Source: JBDTMT01 sp033764095 (GTDB lineage Bacteria > Desulfobacterota > Binatia > HRBIN30 > CADEER01). From it: a DNA stretch of 42,295 bases. Positions 42,258-42,295 of the stretch are shown piece by piece (positions within the stretch are counted from its first letter, which is position 1; each line of letters starts with the position of its first letter). Both the position numbers and the translations under genes were made by a program. The notes under the pieces were generated by a model. That model made no database searches. It had not been told where the DNA came from and was given only the letters and a program-made list of their open reading frames with translations. The stretch is from positions 1 through 42,295 of the forward strand of contig JANRJF010000264.1 in the NCBI GenBank assembly GCA_033764095.1, written 5' to 3'.

Positions 42258-42295
42258 GGAGAGGTGCCCGAGTGGCCAAAGGGAGCAGACTGTAA
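42258..42295 (+). tRNA. tRNA-Tyr(GUA), partial at right edge
   Basis: Begins with acceptor half GGAGAGG, then TG, the D-arm CCCGAGTGGCCAAAGGG and the 5' half of the anticodon arm, ending with CTGTAA; anticodon GTA at 42292-42294. The sequence matches bacterial tRNA-Tyr closely. The variable arm, T-arm and 3' acceptor lie beyond the window. Confidence 0.9.

Overview
This 42.3 kb window is a GC-rich (roughly two-thirds G+C), gene-dense piece of chromosome from a Gram-negative aerobe. An outer membrane is implied by lptF and lptG, a probable lipoprotein and a PlsB acyltransferase. A heme-copper oxidase locus points to aerobic respiration. The gene order trigger factor-clpP-clpX-lon-HU resembles deltaproteobacterial genomes (Desulfobacterota/Myxococcota and relatives). 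The long secreted proteins with Thr/Pro-rich linkers, myxobacterial-type Cys-rich repeats and PD40 propellers resemble those of Myxococcota and uncultivated Binatota-like lineages. The lineage is an inference; no rRNA gene is present to test it. No CRISPR array, insertion sequence, phage gene or integrase was seen.

Layout. 1-230 is the start of a leftward exported protein. 318-3792 is a tightly coupled peptidoglycan-recycling set (LD-carboxypeptidase, beta-lactamase-fold hydrolase, Mpl ligase), followed by an assimilatory sulfonucleotide reductase (3842-4594). 4595-12110 is a surface/secretion region: two very large exported mosaic proteins on the plus strand with a small XRE-family regulator between them on the minus strand, plus strong hairpins and a regulatory gap. 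12114-20938 holds housekeeping and unknown genes: a MidA-type methyltransferase, two small putative zinc-ribbon proteins, an RluA-type pseudouridine synthase, a class V aminotransferase-fold enzyme, mannose-1-phosphate guanylyltransferase, plsB, and a DUF151-PDZ exported protein.

21002-26772 is a cytochrome oxidase locus: heme O synthase, subunits II, I, III-like, IV-like and a second III-like protein, a 74-residue CxxC membrane protein, and an SCO copper chaperone. The last six of these genes overlap or nearly abut. 26769-31394 runs leftward (fbaB, fabD, an exported beta-helix protein, thrH). tRNA-Leu then precedes the proteostasis run tig-clpP-clpX-lon-HU (31764-37829). tRNA-Val, tRNA-Asp, rplM and rpsI follow, then leftward lptF-lptG, rightward rlmB, and tRNA-Thr with the start of tRNA-Tyr at the right edge.

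Most genes belong to known families. The least explained parts are the two mosaic secreted proteins (one with a duplicated unrecognised domain on either side of a roughly 410-residue Thr/Pro linker), the zinc-ribbon pair, the 74-residue protein in the oxidase locus, and an oxidase subunit I that lacks the usual K-channel lysine. Start codons are uncertain where noted, because many genes here lack a clear Shine-Dalgarno sequence.
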